From Gordoniibacillus kamchatkensis (GTDB taxonomy: Bacteria > Bacillota > Bacilli > Paenibacillales > NBRC-103111), in assembly GCF_000829455.1 (NCBI RefSeq), contig NZ_JXAK01000017.1:1-64000 (forward strand): a DNA stretch of 64,000 bases. Reading direction: 5' to 3'. The notes under the pieces were generated by a model. That model was not told the DNA's origin, ran no database searches, and saw only the letters and a program-made list of their open reading frames with translations. Positions within the stretch are counted from its first letter, which is position 1. Every line of letters starts with the position of its first letter. Positions 9,249 through 18,354 of this stretch are shown here, one piece after another. The position numbers and the translations under genes were made by a program.

Positions 9249-10758
9249 ACTCGAGCCGCATGTTCCACGCTTTCTGAAACTCCTTGTCGACGCTCGCCGC
9301 CTCCTTCAGCTCGAGCAGCGGCTGCTCGCGGCTGCGCAGCCGGATGCGCACGGCGTCCGCCGCAGCTTCCGCCTCTACGGCTTCCACCGGCTGCGTTTCG
9401 CTGCGGTCGAGCGCCACGGCAAGCTGCAGCAGCGTCCCGAGCTTCGCCGCGAGCGATTCATCGGATTCCGTCATGATGTCCCGGTACGGCTGGAGCGTCT
9501 GGCGGGTCCGATTTTTCGTTTTATGGGCGGCAATGAGCGCGCAAAGCAAAATTTCCCGGTGCGAGAGCCCGTCGAGGCGCGAGTACGCGACCATGTAGAA
9601 CGTATGGCGATGGTATTGATAGTAGTGGACCGCGGCGCCGAGGCGGTACAGCCGCGCGGCGACGGACAAGTACGAGCGATGAGCGGCCGAAAGGCCGTGC
9701 AGCGGCCGGAGATCGTCGAACAGCTTGAGCGCGAGCCGCTCCACTTGCCGGATGTGCGCTTCAGGCATAAAAGCGTGCAGCGCCAGCAAATTGTTCACGC
9801 TGCTTTCCAGTACGTCGTCCGCGACCGGCCGGTGCGGCGCCACGGTTTCGTAAAACAGCCCGTCCCTTAGCCCGGCGCCGCTGACGACGTACTCCGCTGC
9901 GCCGATCAGCCGGAACAGCGTCTGCAATATGAGCAGCCCCGGGGCGATAATGTCGGCCCGTTCCTTCGGCATGCCGTCGATCTTTTTCCGCTTGGCGACC
10001 GGCATCGCCGCGAGAGCGGCCGAGAGCTCGTCGACGCTTTCCGCCGGGACGCGATAGTTGTGCGCTTGCGCGAACGGGTATTTGCGCCGCCGCTGGTCGA
10101 GCTTGCCCAGCGTGCGGACCGTGCCGCCGAGGCCGATGAGCGGCAGCCCCGGGCTCGTGAACAGCCACGGATGCGCGGCGGCGGCTTGTTCGATCATCGC
10201 TTTGACGGCCTGCTGCTGCCCGGCGTCAAGCTCGCCGCTGCGCGTAAAGGCGCGGCACGTGTTGACGGCGCCGAACGGGAACGATACGCTGTGCAGCAGG
10301 CGGCGCTCTTTGAACAGCGACACTTCGGTGCTGCCCCCGCCGATATCGACGAGGAAGCCGTCCCGGACGCTCATCGTGTTGATGACGCCGAGAAAACCGA
10401 GCCGCGCCTCTTCCTCGCCGCTCAGCACCTCGATCGCCAGGCCGGTGCGGCGGCGCAGCGAGTTTGCGACTTCCGCGGAGTTGGCGGCGCTGCGGACGGC
10501 CGCCGTCGCCGCGGCGCGAATCGTCGCCGCGCCGTACGTCTCGCAAATGCCGCGAAAATGCAGCAGCACCTGGGCAACGGCGAGAATGTCGGCTTCGCGC
10601 AGCATGCCGTCCGTGCCGATGCGTTCGCTCAGCCGCGCCGACTCCTTCCATTCGCCGAGAATGCGATGGGCTCCACGGTCGTCATGTTCGTAAATGACGA
10701 GCCGGATCGAGTTCGATCCGATATCGATAATGCCGATGCGGCGGATTTTTTTCGTCAT
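9220..10758 (-). CDS. ppx: exopolyphosphatase / Ppx-GppA phosphatase
   Basis: Ppx/GppA family enzyme, 512 residues, which releases phosphate from the ends of polyphosphate (some members hydrolyse pppGpp). The N-terminal ASKHA ATPase fold is clear: IGIIDIGSNSIRLVIYE phosphate-binding loop, EEARLGFLGV, and DIGGGSTEVSLF. A C-terminal HD-like helical region follows (SHREILLCALIAAH). GAGGAG lies upstream of the ATG at 10758. It converges on ppk with a 29-bp overlap of the 3' ends, so enzymes making and degrading polyphosphate are paired. In GC-rich DNA of this kind both opposite strands have long open frames; only this one has family motifs. Confidence 0.92.
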   Translation of the reverse strand: MTKKIRRIGIIDIGSNSIRLVIYEHDDRGAHRILGEWKESARLSERIGTDGMLREADILAVAQVLLHFRGICETYGAATIRAAATAAVRSAANSAEVANSLRRRTGLAIEVLSGEEEARLGFLGVINTMSVRDGFLVDIGGGSTEVSLFKERRLLHSVSFPFGAVNTCRAFTRSGELDAGQQQAVKAMIEQAAAAHPWLFTSPGLPLIGLGGTVRTLGKLDQRRRKYPFAQAHNYRVPAESVDELSAALAAMPVAKRKKIDGMPKERADIIAPGLLILQTLFRLIGAAEYVVSGAGLRDGLFYETVAPHRPVADDVLESSVNNLLALHAFMPEAHIRQVERLALKLFDDLRPLHGLSAAHRSYLSVAARLYRLGAAVHYYQYHRHTFYMVAYSRLDGLSHREILLCALIAAHKTKNRTRQTLQPYRDIMTESDESLAAKLGTLLQLAVALDRSETQPVEAVEAEAAADAVRIRLRSREQPLLELKEAASVDKEFQKAWNMRLEFSSEAFSTN

Positions 10759-11277
10759 AAGGCTTCGACTCCTCGCGCAAGATGTCCATTCGGCATGGCA
10801 GGCGTTGTCGTTAGAGCCATTGTATCAATTGCCGCCGCCAGGGACAAACGGCAGATGCACGGCCGGGGGGAGGCTGTGGGCTTTTGCGCGAAAATATGTC
10901 CGAATTTTACATATAGAAACGAAGCTGACTGTTCTTGCTGCGACAGGTTTTCGGGTTTCGTGCGCATTTTCGGCTTCTCCGTACAAAATCGGCCCCGGAT
11001 GCCGCGAATATTATAGCCAGCAGGCTGAATTTGGATGCTGGCGACCCTCCCCGGCTGCACGCTTGGCGCGTTGGTATAGTTTCCCGGATGCTAACGCACA
11101 CTGGATTCGTAGGGCGCAGCTTTTATCCTGGACTGCGATAGACGAAGTTTGTTGCTGTGATCATAAAGTTTTATGTGCCATTCGGTTCACAGCGGCAAAC
11201 AAATCCTTTATGATGAGATAAGATATGCTCTGCGCCAAGCCATTGTTATCCAATTTCGATATAAAGGAGAGATCGCT
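10759..11277. other. 519-bp intergenic region between ppx and citZ
   Basis: No convincing gene was found. It should hold the divergent promoters of ppx and citrate synthase. The only structured site I see is the inverted repeat CATAAA-GT-TTTATG at 11162-11175, about 100 bp before the citZ start, which could be an operator. It differs from the CcpC pattern (ATAA-N7-TTAT) in its shorter spacer, so I do not name a regulator. Confidence 0.4.
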
Positions 11278-12390
11278 ATGACCGCAACTAAAGGTTTGGA
11301 AGGCATCGTTGCCGCCCAATCCTCGATCAGCTCGATCATCGACGGCGTTTTGACGTACCGCGGTTACGATATTGACGATTTGGCGGAACATGCGTCGTTC
11401 GAAGAAGTCGTATACTTGCTGTGGCACGGCAAGCTGCCGACGAAAGCGGAGCTCGATCAGTTGATCGCCGATCTGAACGCGCACGCGAACGTACCGGCCG
11501 CCGTTATTTATCAGATGAAAACTTACCCGAAAGACGCGAACTCGATGGCCGCGCTGCGCACCGCGGTATCGAGCCTTGCGCTTTACGACGAAGAAGCGAA
11601 CGACATGTCGCCGGAGGCGAACTTGCGCAAAGCGATCAAGCTGCAGTCGCAAATTCCGACGATTGTCGCCGCATTCCAGCGTATCCGGAGCGGCCTGGAG
11701 CCGATCGCGCCGAAAGGCTTCAAGTCGCTTGCCGCCAATTTCCTGTACCAGATGACCGGCAAAGAACCGGACAAGGTGGCTATCGAAGCGCTTGACAAAG
11801 CGCTCGTGCTGCATGCCGACCACGAGCTGAACGCCTCAACCTTCGCAGCCCGCGTTACGGTTGCGACGCTGACGGACATCTACTCCGGCATTACGTCCGC
11901 CATCGGCACGCTCAAGGGACCTCTGCACGGCGGCGCCAACGAAGCGGTGATGGCGATGCTCGAAGAGATCGGCACGTACGAGAACATCGAGCCTTACATC
12001 AACGCCAAGCTGGAAAAGAAAGAGAAAGTGATGGGCTTCGGACACCGCGTTTACAAAAACGGCGATCCGCGCGCGAAGCACTTGCAAAAAATGTCGCACG
12101 AGCTCGGCAAAATTACCGGCAACATGAACTGGTACAACATGTCGATCAAGATCGAAGAAATGGTGACCGGGCAAAAAGGCCTCAAGCCGAACGTCGACTT
12201 CTACTCGGCATCGGTGTACACGTCGCTGGAAATTCCGCGCGATCTGTTCACGCCGATTTTTGCGATCAGCCGCTGCTCCGGCTGGACGGCGCACATTCTC
12301 GAGCAATATGCGGACAACCGTCTCATCCGTCCGCGCGCCGAGTACGTCGGCCCTACGAACCAAAAGTACGTGCCGATCGAGCAGCGCTAA
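11278..12390 (+). CDS. citZ: citrate synthase
   Basis: Citrate synthase, 370 residues, condensing acetyl-CoA and oxaloacetate at the entry of the TCA cycle. Recognisable features are GLEGIVAAQSSISSIIDGVLTYRGYDI at the N-terminus, the catalytic His regions LHGGANEAVM and MGFGHRVYKNGDPRA, and the catalytic Asp region KPNVDFYSASVY. The length fits the short Gram-positive form. AAAGGAGAG before ATG 11278 fixes the start; in-frame codons further upstream lack a binding site. It is followed by icd and mdh, the citZ-icd-mdh order known from Bacillus. A hairpin lies between citZ and icd. Confidence 0.96.
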   Translation: MTATKGLEGIVAAQSSISSIIDGVLTYRGYDIDDLAEHASFEEVVYLLWHGKLPTKAELDQLIADLNAHANVPAAVIYQMKTYPKDANSMAALRTAVSSLALYDEEANDMSPEANLRKAIKLQSQIPTIVAAFQRIRSGLEPIAPKGFKSLAANFLYQMTGKEPDKVAIEALDKALVLHADHELNASTFAARVTVATLTDIYSGITSAIGTLKGPLHGGANEAVMAMLEEIGTYENIEPYINAKLEKKEKVMGFGHRVYKNGDPRAKHLQKMSHELGKITGNMNWYNMSIKIEEMVTGQKGLKPNVDFYSASVYTSLEIPRDLFTPIFAISRCSGWTAHILEQYADNRLIRPRAEYVGPTNQKYVPIEQR

Positions 12391-12421
12391 AGTTCGGAAC
12401 ATACCGGAACGTGTTAGTTAA

Positions 12422-12462
12422 CGGGCTGTTCGGAGGCGGATGCGCCTTTGAACTCCCGTTTT
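12422..12462 (+). terminator. terminator-like hairpin between citZ and icd
   Basis: A stem built from CGGG/CCCG, GTTC/GAAC and AGGCG/CGCCT with small internal loops, ending at 12458 and followed by TTTT. It may partly terminate transcription or stabilise the citZ mRNA, while icd can still be reached by read-through. Confidence 0.4.
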
Positions 12463-12495
12463 GTGTGTGTTATCCAACCTAAGGAGGATTATACA

Positions 12496-13794
12496 ATGCC
12501 GAAATTCGAACAATATTCGTTACCAACCGAAGGCCAGAAAATCACGATTGACAACGGCAAGCTGCAAGTGCCGAACAACCCGATCATTCCGTTCATCGAA
12601 GGCGACGGCACAGGTCCCGACATTTGGGCCGCATCCAAGCGCGTCCTCGACGCAGCGGTGGAAAAAGCGTACAAGGGCGAGAAAAAAATCGCGTGGTACG
12701 AAGTTTACGCCGGGGAGAAGGCGTTCAACCAGTTTAACAACTGGCTGCCGAACGATACGCTGGAAGCGATTCGCGAATATATTGTAGCGATCAAGGGCCC
12801 GCTGACGACGCCGGTAGGCGGCGGCATCCGCTCCCTGAACGTTGCGCTGCGCCAGGAGCTTGACCTGTACGTGTGCTTGCGCCCGGTTCGCTACTTCGAC
12901 GGCGTGCCTTCTCCGGTGAAGCGTCCGGAGCTCGTGGACATGGTCATTTTCCGCGAAAATACGGAGGACATTTACGCCGGCATCGAGTGGCAGTCCGGCT
13001 CCGCCGAAGTGAAGAAAGTGATCCAGTTCCTGCAAAACGAAATGGGCGTCAAAAAGATCCGCTTCCCGGAAACGTCCGGCATCGGCATCAAGCCGGTATC
13101 GTCCGAAGGCTCCGAGCGCCTCGTGCGCGCGGCAATCGAGTACGCGATCGTTCACGGCCGCAAGAGCGTTACGCTTGTGCATAAGGGCAACATCATGAAA
13201 TATACCGAGGGTGCGTTCAAGAACTGGGGCTATGAGCTCGCAGAGCGCGAATTCGGCGACAAGACGTTCACTTGGGCGCAGTACGACAAGATCAAGGCTG
13301 AGCAAGGCGCGGAAGCGGCGAACAAAGCCCAGAAAGATGCGGAAGCGGCCGGCAAAATCATCGTGAAAGACGCTATCGCCGACATCACGCTGCAGCAAGT
13401 GCTCACCCGTCCGGCGGATTTCGACGTCATCGCCACGCTGAACCTGAACGGCGACTATTTGTCCGACGCGCTCGCGGCGCAAGTCGGCGGCATCGGTATC
13501 GCTCCTGGCGCGAACATCAACTATGTGACGGGCCACGCGATTTTCGAAGCGACGCACGGTACGGCTCCGAAATATGCCGGCCTCGACGTCGTCAACCCGG
13601 GCTCTGTCATTCTCTCCGGCGTCATGATGCTCGAGCACCTCGGCTGGCAGGAAGCGGCTGACCTGATCTACAAAGGCATGGAGAAGTCGATCGCGAACAA
13701 AACGGTTACGTACGACTTCGCTCGTCTGATGGAAGGCGCGAAAGAAATTAAATGCTCCGAGTTCGGTAACGAAATCATCAAAAATATGGACTGA
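12496..13794 (+). CDS. icd: NADP-dependent isocitrate dehydrogenase
   Basis: Isocitrate dehydrogenase, 432 residues, converting isocitrate to 2-oxoglutarate in the TCA cycle. Family signatures include [18 protein letters not shown] at the N-terminus, the substrate loop [39 protein letters not shown], and the metal and cofactor region [25 protein letters not shown] followed by [19 protein letters not shown] at 12481-12487 precedes ATG 12496. The gene is the middle member of citZ-icd-mdh. The 753-residue open frame on the opposite strand here is a GC-driven shadow. A 151-bp palindromic element begins 13 bp after the stop. Confidence 0.97.
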   Translation: MPKFEQYSLPTEGQKITIDNGKLQVPNNPIIPFIEGDGTGPDIWAASKRVLDAAVEKAYKGEKKIAWYEVYAGEKAFNQFNNWLPNDTLEAIREYIVAIKGPLTTPVGGGIRSLNVALRQELDLYVCLRPVRYFDGVPSPVKRPELVDMVIFRENTEDIYAGIEWQSGSAEVKKVIQFLQNEMGVKKIRFPETSGIGIKPVSSEGSERLVRAAIEYAIVHGRKSVTLVHKGNIMKYTEGAFKNWGYELAEREFGDKTFTWAQYDKIKAEQGAEAANKAQKDAEAAGKIIVKDAIADITLQQVLTRPADFDVIATLNLNGDYLSDALAAQVGGIGIAPGANINYVTGHAIFEATHGTAPKYAGLDVVNPGSVILSGVMMLEHLGWQEAADLIYKGMEKSIANKTVTYDFARLMEGAKEIKCSEFGNEIIKNMD

Positions 13795-13806
13795 GTATAT
13801 ACTAGC

Positions 13807-13957
13807 TGTCGAGAAAGACGGCAAAACTACGGATTGGCATATAGGGCTGCGGCTCCGTTGAACTCGCGTTCCCATGAATGAACCAAAAGGTGGGAACGCG
13901 AGTTCAAAAGTCGCTCTACGCCCTATATGCCATCCTTCGTTTTGCCGCAGCTCGACA
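13807..13957. repeat. 151-bp near-palindromic element between icd and mdh
   Basis: The segment folds on itself almost completely. The ends TGTCGAG/CTCGACA, then GACGGCAAAAC against GTTTTGCCGCAG, GGCATATAGGGC against GCCCTATATGCC, and GAACTCGCGTTCCCA against TGGGAACGCGAGTTC pair around a 16-base loop (13875-13890). Arms are about 67 bp with a few mismatches. It has no T tract and is far longer than a terminator, so it resembles a MITE- or REP-type element. No target-site duplication is evident. Confidence 0.8.
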
Positions 13958-14001
13958 AAAAGCAACATATTTTTAATAATTTCTGAAAGGAAGTAAAAAC
14001 C

Positions 14002-14943
14002 ATGGCACTTCGCCGCAATAAGATTTCCGTGATCGGCGCCGGCTTTACCGGTGCGACTACAGCGCTTATGCTCGCTCAGAAAGAGCTGGGCGACGTCGTT
14101 CTGCTGGACATTCCGCAGCTGGAAAACCCGACCAAGGGCAAGGCGCTGGACATGTTGGAAGCAAGCCCGGTGCAAGGCTTCGACGCCAACATTACCGGCA
14201 CGGCCAATTATGAAGACATCGCCGGTTCGGACGTCGTCATCATCACCGCCGGCATCGCCCGCAAGCCAGGTATGAGCCGCGACGACCTCGTGAACACGAA
14301 CGCCGGCATCGTCAAATCCGTGTGCGAGAACGTGAAGAAGTTCGCGCCGGAGTCGATCGTCATCATTCTCAGCAACCCGGTTGACGCGATGACTTACGTT
14401 GCGTACCAAACGCTCGGCTTCCCGAAAAACCGCGTCATCGGCCAATCCGGCGTACTCGACACGGCTCGCTACCAAACGTTCATCGCGCAAGAGCTGAACG
14501 TATCGGTGGAAGACGTGCGCGGCGTCGTTCTCGGCGGCCATGGCGACGACATGGTTCCGCTCGTGCGTTATACGTACGCAGGCGGCATTCCGATCGAGAA
14601 GCTGATCCCGGCTGACCGCATCGACGCCATCGTGAAGCGTACCCGCACGGGCGGCGGCGAGATCGTCAACTTGCTCGGCAACGGCTCGGCGTACTACGCC
14701 CCGGCGGCTTCGCTCGTGCAAATGACGGAAGCGATCCTGAAGGACAAGAAGCGCATTTTGCCGACGATCGCGCTGCTTCAAGGCGAGTACGGCTACGACA
14801 ACCTGTTCATGGGCGTCCAGACGATTCTCGGCGCGGGCGGCATCGAGAAGATCATCGAGCTCGAGCTGACGCCGGAAGAGAAGGCGGCGCTCGACAAGTC
14901 CGCCGAATCCGTACGCAACGTCATTAAAGTCGTAACTCTGTAA
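14002..14943 (+). CDS. mdh: malate dehydrogenase
   Basis: NAD-dependent malate dehydrogenase of the LDH-like type, 313 residues, oxidising malate to oxaloacetate. The Rossmann motif [14 protein letters not shown] is at the N-terminus. Arg residues of the substrate loop are in [16 protein letters not shown], and the catalytic His in [25 protein letters not shown] precedes ATG 14002. It closes the citZ-icd-mdh cluster and is followed by a strong terminator. In B. subtilis phoP-phoR follows mdh; here a PhoRP-like pair lies about 25 kb away. Confidence 0.96.
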   Translation: MALRRNKISVIGAGFTGATTALMLAQKELGDVVLLDIPQLENPTKGKALDMLEASPVQGFDANITGTANYEDIAGSDVVIITAGIARKPGMSRDDLVNTNAGIVKSVCENVKKFAPESIVIILSNPVDAMTYVAYQTLGFPKNRVIGQSGVLDTARYQTFIAQELNVSVEDVRGVVLGGHGDDMVPLVRYTYAGGIPIEKLIPADRIDAIVKRTRTGGGEIVNLLGNGSAYYAPAASLVQMTEAILKDKKRILPTIALLQGEYGYDNLFMGVQTILGAGGIEKIIELELTPEEKAALDKSAESVRNVIKVVTL

Positions 14944-14975
14944 TTGGCAACTGGATACATCCGCAATAAACCGGA

Positions 14976-15018
14976 AAAACCGGCACGCGCCTTGCTGAGG
15001 CGGCGTGCCGGTTTTTTT
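14976..15018 (+). terminator. rho-independent terminator after mdh
   Basis: AAACCGGCACGC pairs with GCGTGCCGGTTT around a short GC-rich centre, followed by a run of T. Its A-rich left side may also serve the convergent gene at 15044. Confidence 0.85.
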
Positions 15019-15043
15019 GCGCGTGCGCGATTGCTCTTAACGC

Positions 15044-15406
15044 TTAACGGGCGGACGGCACATGAGCGACAATGTTGACCACCTTGCCGAACGGATCGCG
15101 GACATAAAATCGCCGCACGCCCCAAGGCTCGTCGACGGGCCCGTATTGCGCCGGAAACCCGGCTTCCTCCATGCGTCCAAGGGCAGCGTCGACGTCATCG
15201 ACTTCAATCGATAAATCGGGTACAGGCGTGCCTGAACCTCCCTGCGAGGCGAAGCTGATTTGGACGGCCATCTCCTCTTGCGAACCGTAAGTGGCGATCC
15301 AGCCGTGATCCATCAACACTTCGAGGCCAAGCACGTCTTGATAAAAGCGTTTGGCTGCCGCGATATTCGGCGTATCGATATTGGCGACGATTCGTTTGAC
15401 CTTCAT
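15044..15406 (-). CDS. VOC (glyoxalase/bleomycin resistance-like) protein
   Basis: Small single-module protein of the vicinal oxygen chelate superfamily, 120 residues. The pattern is typical: VKRIVANIDTPNIAAAKRFYQDVLGLEV, DLSIEVDDVDAALGRMEEAGF and RRFYVRDPFGKVVNIVAHV, which gives the paired beta-alpha-beta units and a C-terminal metal-type region. The frame extends upstream to 15463, but AAGGAGG lies directly before ATG 15406, so I start there. Members include glyoxalases, dioxygenases and resistance proteins; substrate cannot be told. It stands alone, converging on mdh. Confidence 0.8.
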   Translation of the reverse strand: MKVKRIVANIDTPNIAAAKRFYQDVLGLEVLMDHGWIATYGSQEEMAVQISFASQGGSGTPVPDLSIEVDDVDAALGRMEEAGFPAQYGPVDEPWGVRRFYVRDPFGKVVNIVAHVPSAR

Positions 15407-15551
15407 ATTTTGGCCTCCTTCCGAACTATCGATTTTATTTGTAGGCTGCGACTTCAAAGCCACTTTTGCATATTTAAGTCCCCACTTCGCCGATCCTTCT
15501 CATCATCTATTGCTAACAATCCGCTTATATTTGTGTACCCGCCGTCTAAAC

Positions 15552-15638
15552 TCACATCGAGCAGACTAAAAAAGCAAAAACCGCCGTAGAGATGGAAAGC
15601 AAAGTTCCTACAATAAATCCTAAAATGAATTATTTCAA
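15552..15638 (-). pseudogene. remnant of a signal-peptide-bearing gene
   Basis: On the minus strand, after a GGAGCTGAGAA ribosome-binding-like sequence, TTG-AAA-TAA is followed in the same frame by FILGFIVGTLLSISTAVFAF and a TGA at 15552. A change of TAA to AAA would give an MKK start of a perfect Gram-positive signal peptide, like those of copper-amine-oxidase-like or stalk-domain proteins. The rest of the gene is absent. This looks like a decayed 5' end in an otherwise empty 590-bp gap (15407-15996). Confidence 0.4.
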
Positions 15639-15897
15639 ATTCTCAGCTCCTCGACAATCAAAATATCGGCTTAGCGCTACGCCACGCTCCTGTTCATTCT
15701 AAGGAGACGGGTTCTATAAAAGAAATCACTGTATAGGACAGACGCATAAAGCTTGAAAAAAGTTCCAGTTCCATAATGCTTATTGTGATTTTTTAGACGG
15801 GCGGCGTCACAGATCAGAGACGAGCAAGTATACTGCCCGTTGACTTAATGAAGAAAAACAACAACAAAGCTCAAGATTTTAAATAATTGTAAGGCAC

Positions 15898-15963
15898 TTG
15901 ACAAAAGTAAGCTGTATTCCATATAATCAATTACGGAAAGATAAGACGCTTTACAAAAGTAAG
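15898..15963 (+). promoter_or_regulatory. wrbA promoter with two repeated operator-like sites
   Basis: TTGACA (15898-15903) and TATAAT (15922-15927), 18 bp apart, form a strong promoter. TTGACAAAAGTAAG (15898-15911) overlaps the -35 and recurs as TTTACAAAAGTAAG (15950-15963) shortly after the expected transcription start. The core TTAC-AAAA-GTAA is an inverted repeat, similar in kind to sites of HxlR-type thiol sensors such as YodB and CatR. Two copies bracketing the start suggest repression. Confidence 0.6.
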
Positions 15964-15996
15964 TAAAGAGCATCGTAAAATAGGAGGAGAAAACCT

Positions 15997-16611
15997 ATGG
16001 CAACCGTTAATTTGGCAATCGTGTACTACAGTTCAACCGGAACCAACTATAAAATGGCGCAAATGGCGGCCGATGCTGCGAAACAAGCCGGCGCGGAAGT
16101 GCGTGTGCTCAAAGTTCAGGAGCTGGCGCCCGAATCCGTCATCGCGTCCAATCCGGCTTGGAAGGCGCACGTCGAAGAGACGAAGCATATACCGGTCGTT
16201 ACTCCGGAAGACATCGTATGGGCCGACGCCATCTTGTTCAGCACACCGACCCGCTTCGGCAATATCGCGTCGCAAATGAAGCAATTTCTGGACACAACCG
16301 GCGGAATTTGGTTCCAAGGCAAGACGGCCAACAAAGTAGTCAGCGCCATGACTTCGGCGCAAAACGCGCATGGCGGCCAGGAAATGACGATTCTCTCCCT
16401 TTACACGACGATGTATCATTGGGGAGCGATCGTAGTGGCTCCGGGCTATACGGACCAATCGATTTTCGCCGCCGGCGGAAATCCGTACGGAACGAGCGCC
16501 ACAGTTGACCAAAACGGAACGATTACGGGAGATATCTCCGGTGCGGTAGCCCACCAAACGAAGCGAGTCGTAACGGTTGCAGGATGGGTGAAAAATGGGC
16601 TGAATGCCTAA
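15997..16611 (+). CDS. wrbA: NAD(P)H:quinone oxidoreductase, WrbA type
   Basis: Flavodoxin-fold FMN enzyme of 204 residues that reduces quinones by two electrons and protects against quinone and redox stress. The FMN phosphate loop reads IVYYSSTGTNYKMAQMA at the N-terminus. The flavin-binding stretch FSTPTRFGNIASQMKQFLDTTGGIW and the later GGQEMTILSLYTTMYHWG are characteristic of WrbA. AGGAGGAGAA precedes ATG 15997. The gene stands alone between a strong promoter with doubled operator-like sites and a terminator at 16653. A thiol-based repressor would fit this function, but none is encoded beside it. Confidence 0.9.
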   Translation: MATVNLAIVYYSSTGTNYKMAQMAADAAKQAGAEVRVLKVQELAPESVIASNPAWKAHVEETKHIPVVTPEDIVWADAILFSTPTRFGNIASQMKQFLDTTGGIWFQGKTANKVVSAMTSAQNAHGGQEMTILSLYTTMYHWGAIVVAPGYTDQSIFAAGGNPYGTSATVDQNGTITGDISGAVAHQTKRVVTVAGWVKNGLNA

Positions 16612-16652
16612 ACGGCATATCGTCCGCAAAATCCAGGCAAAGAGCCTGCAGC

Positions 16653-16699
16653 ATAAAACCAAAGGATGGCCTTGCGCATCCTTTGGTTTTATTTTTTTT
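16653..16699 (+). terminator. rho-independent terminator after wrbA
   Basis: ATAAAACCAAAGGAT (16653-16667) pairs perfectly with ATCCTTTGGTTTTAT (16678-16692), and a T run follows. Confidence 0.9.
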
Positions 16700-16762
16700 G
16701 CGGCAATGCTGCTACATTTGACCGCAGGCGAACGTCTTACATGGTGAAAGGAGAGGAAGCCG

Positions 16763-17284
16763 GTGAATGAATCGAAGGTGCCTTTGTTTCAAGCGGTGTT
16801 CCGCGACCATTATGCCGTCGTCGTGCGCAAGCTCATCCAGCTCGTCGGCGATCGGGCGACGGCCGAAGATTTGGCGCAGGACGTGTTCCTGAAGCTGTAT
16901 CGCAGCCCGCCGGATGATTTGCAGCGCGTCGGCGCCTGGCTGCACCGGGTGCTGACGACAACCGCTTACGATTATTTGCGGCAAGCGAACCGGCGAAAGC
17001 GGCTGCAGGAAAAGGAGCTGGCGTTTGCCGGCGCTAACGAACCGTCCTCGCCTTCGAACGAAGACGTGGCGCTGCACAATTGGGAGAAAGAGCTCGTCAC
17101 ACGTGCGCTCGGCAAGCTTTCCGCCAGAGACCGCGAGGCGCTGCTGCTGCGGCAGCGAGGATATTCATACGAAGAGATAGCGGGACGAATCGGCGTGAGG
17201 CCGGCGATTGTCGGGCCGCTGCTCAGCCGCGCGGAAGACCGGCTGAAGCGGCACTATTTTACGGAGGAGGGCATCGTACAATGA
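16763..17284 (+). CDS. ECF-type RNA polymerase sigma factor
   Basis: Extracytoplasmic-function sigma factor, 173 residues. Region 2 is seen as FRDHYAVVVRKLIQLVGDRATAEDLAQDVFLKLYR and region 4 as ALGKLSARDREALLLRQRGYSYEEIAGRIGVRPAIVGPLLSRAEDRLKRH, with the short linker typical of this class. GTG 16763 has AAAGGAGAGG upstream. Its stop overlaps the next start (ATGA at 17281-17284). That gene encodes a membrane protein with the layout of an anti-sigma factor, followed by an ABC transporter, so the sigma factor probably controls its own operon in response to an envelope signal. I found no clear ECF promoter motif upstream. Confidence 0.9.
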   Translation: MNESKVPLFQAVFRDHYAVVVRKLIQLVGDRATAEDLAQDVFLKLYRSPPDDLQRVGAWLHRVLTTTAYDYLRQANRRKRLQEKELAFAGANEPSSPSNEDVALHNWEKELVTRALGKLSARDREALLLRQRGYSYEEIAGRIGVRPAIVGPLLSRAEDRLKRHYFTEEGIVQ

Positions 17285-18354
17285 CGGAACGAGCAACGCG
17301 CATCGATGTTGACGCGGCATGGCGCCGCTTCGAACAGCGCGCGCAGGGAGTAGAGCCGGCGGCCGTGTGGCTGGAAAGGCCGGTGCCAACAGAAGCGGCA
17401 GCGCTGGAGACAGTAAAGCAGGAGCGAGCAGGCCATGTGGAACGAATGGCAGCTTCGACTCAGCCTGAGGCGGAACGGCCCTTCACCAAGAACAAGCTTC
17501 GTTATCGCCCGTGGCTCGCCGCGGCGCTAGCAGCCGGCCTTACCGTCGGACTGTTCACGACGAGCTGGGGAGATAAGGCGCTGGCGGCCATGCTGCAGAC
17601 GTTCCGCGTCCGGCATTTGACCGGTGTGGCGATCGGCCAGGAAGATTGGGACAAGGTGACGCAAGCGCTGCAGCAGGGCGGGGTGTCCGCGCAGGAACTG
17701 AGCCTCGACAAGTTCGGGACCGTATCCGCAAAAGGCGGCGGCGAACCTAGCCGCATGACGCTAGCCGAGGCGTCCAAGGCGATCGGCGTACCGGTCAAAC
17801 TGCTGCCCGGACAACAGGCGGAGCAAGTGAAAGACGTGCTTGTCGTGCCGCAAACGGAGTTTACGCTCCTTCTTCATGTCGACGAAGTCAATCGCATGCT
17901 GAACCGGCTCGGCGCCAAAACAACGTTCCCGGCCGCCGTCGACGGACAGCCTATCGCCGGCATACTGCCGCAATCCGTGCAAGTGTCGGACTACGGCGGC
18001 GGCGCGAATCGCGCCGGGACGCGGTCGCTGCTCCAGATGAAGCAGCCGCAGCTTGACGTGCCTGGCAACATCGATGTCGAGCAGGTGCGCAAAGCGGTGT
18101 TGGATTTGCCGTTTTTGCCCGCCGACGCGCGGCGCAAGCTCGAAGGAGCGGCGGATTGGCGGCAAACGCTGTTCGTGCCGGTGAACGGCAAGTCCGGTGA
18201 GACGCGAATCGGCGGCCGCGAAGTCATTTACACCGGATCGGGGCAATGGCGCGCCGCCATATGGCTTGACGGCGAATGGCTGTACCATTTGAACGGAGCG
18301 TACGAATCCGACGATGCTTTGCTGCACGATGTGAAGGAGATTATCGGTTCATGA
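17281..18354 (+). CDS. probable anti-sigma factor, single-pass membrane protein
   Basis: Protein of 357 residues with a hydrophilic cytoplasmic N-terminus of about 80 residues, one membrane segment (WLAAALAAGLTVGLFTTSW) and a long extracytoplasmic part. The latter contains the stretch LAEASKAIGVPVKLLPG, like the DUF4367-type domains of other Firmicute anti-sigma factors. The layout and position directly after an ECF sigma gene suggest that it holds the sigma factor at the membrane. Start and stop both overlap their neighbours by four bases (ATGA), giving strict translational coupling. No zinc-binding HxxxCxxC motif is visible, so it is not a ZAS-type anti-sigma factor. Function is inferred from context. 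Confidence 0.7.
   Translation: MTERATRIDVDAAWRRFEQRAQGVEPAAVWLERPVPTEAAALETVKQERAGHVERMAASTQPEAERPFTKNKLRYRPWLAAALAAGLTVGLFTTSWGDKALAAMLQTFRVRHLTGVAIGQEDWDKVTQALQQGGVSAQELSLDKFGTVSAKGGGEPSRMTLAEASKAIGVPVKLLPGQQAEQVKDVLVVPQTEFTLLLHVDEVNRMLNRLGAKTTFPAAVDGQPIAGILPQSVQVSDYGGGANRAGTRSLLQMKQPQLDVPGNIDVEQVRKAVLDLPFLPADARRKLEGAADWRQTLFVPVNGKSGETRIGGREVIYTGSGQWRAAIWLDGEWLYHLNGAYESDDALLHDVKEIIGS

Noticed and set aside
10058-11016. Plus-strand frames opposite ppx
   Set aside because: ppx carries all family motifs on the minus strand; the plus frames have none.
11162-11175. CcpC operator upstream of citZ
   Set aside because: The inverted repeat has the wrong spacing for ATAA-N7-TTAT.
12520-14781. 753-codon open frame on the minus strand across icd and mdh
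   Set aside because: It is the antisense shadow of two certain enzymes and of the palindrome between them; its translation is Arg/His/Val-rich with no family motif.
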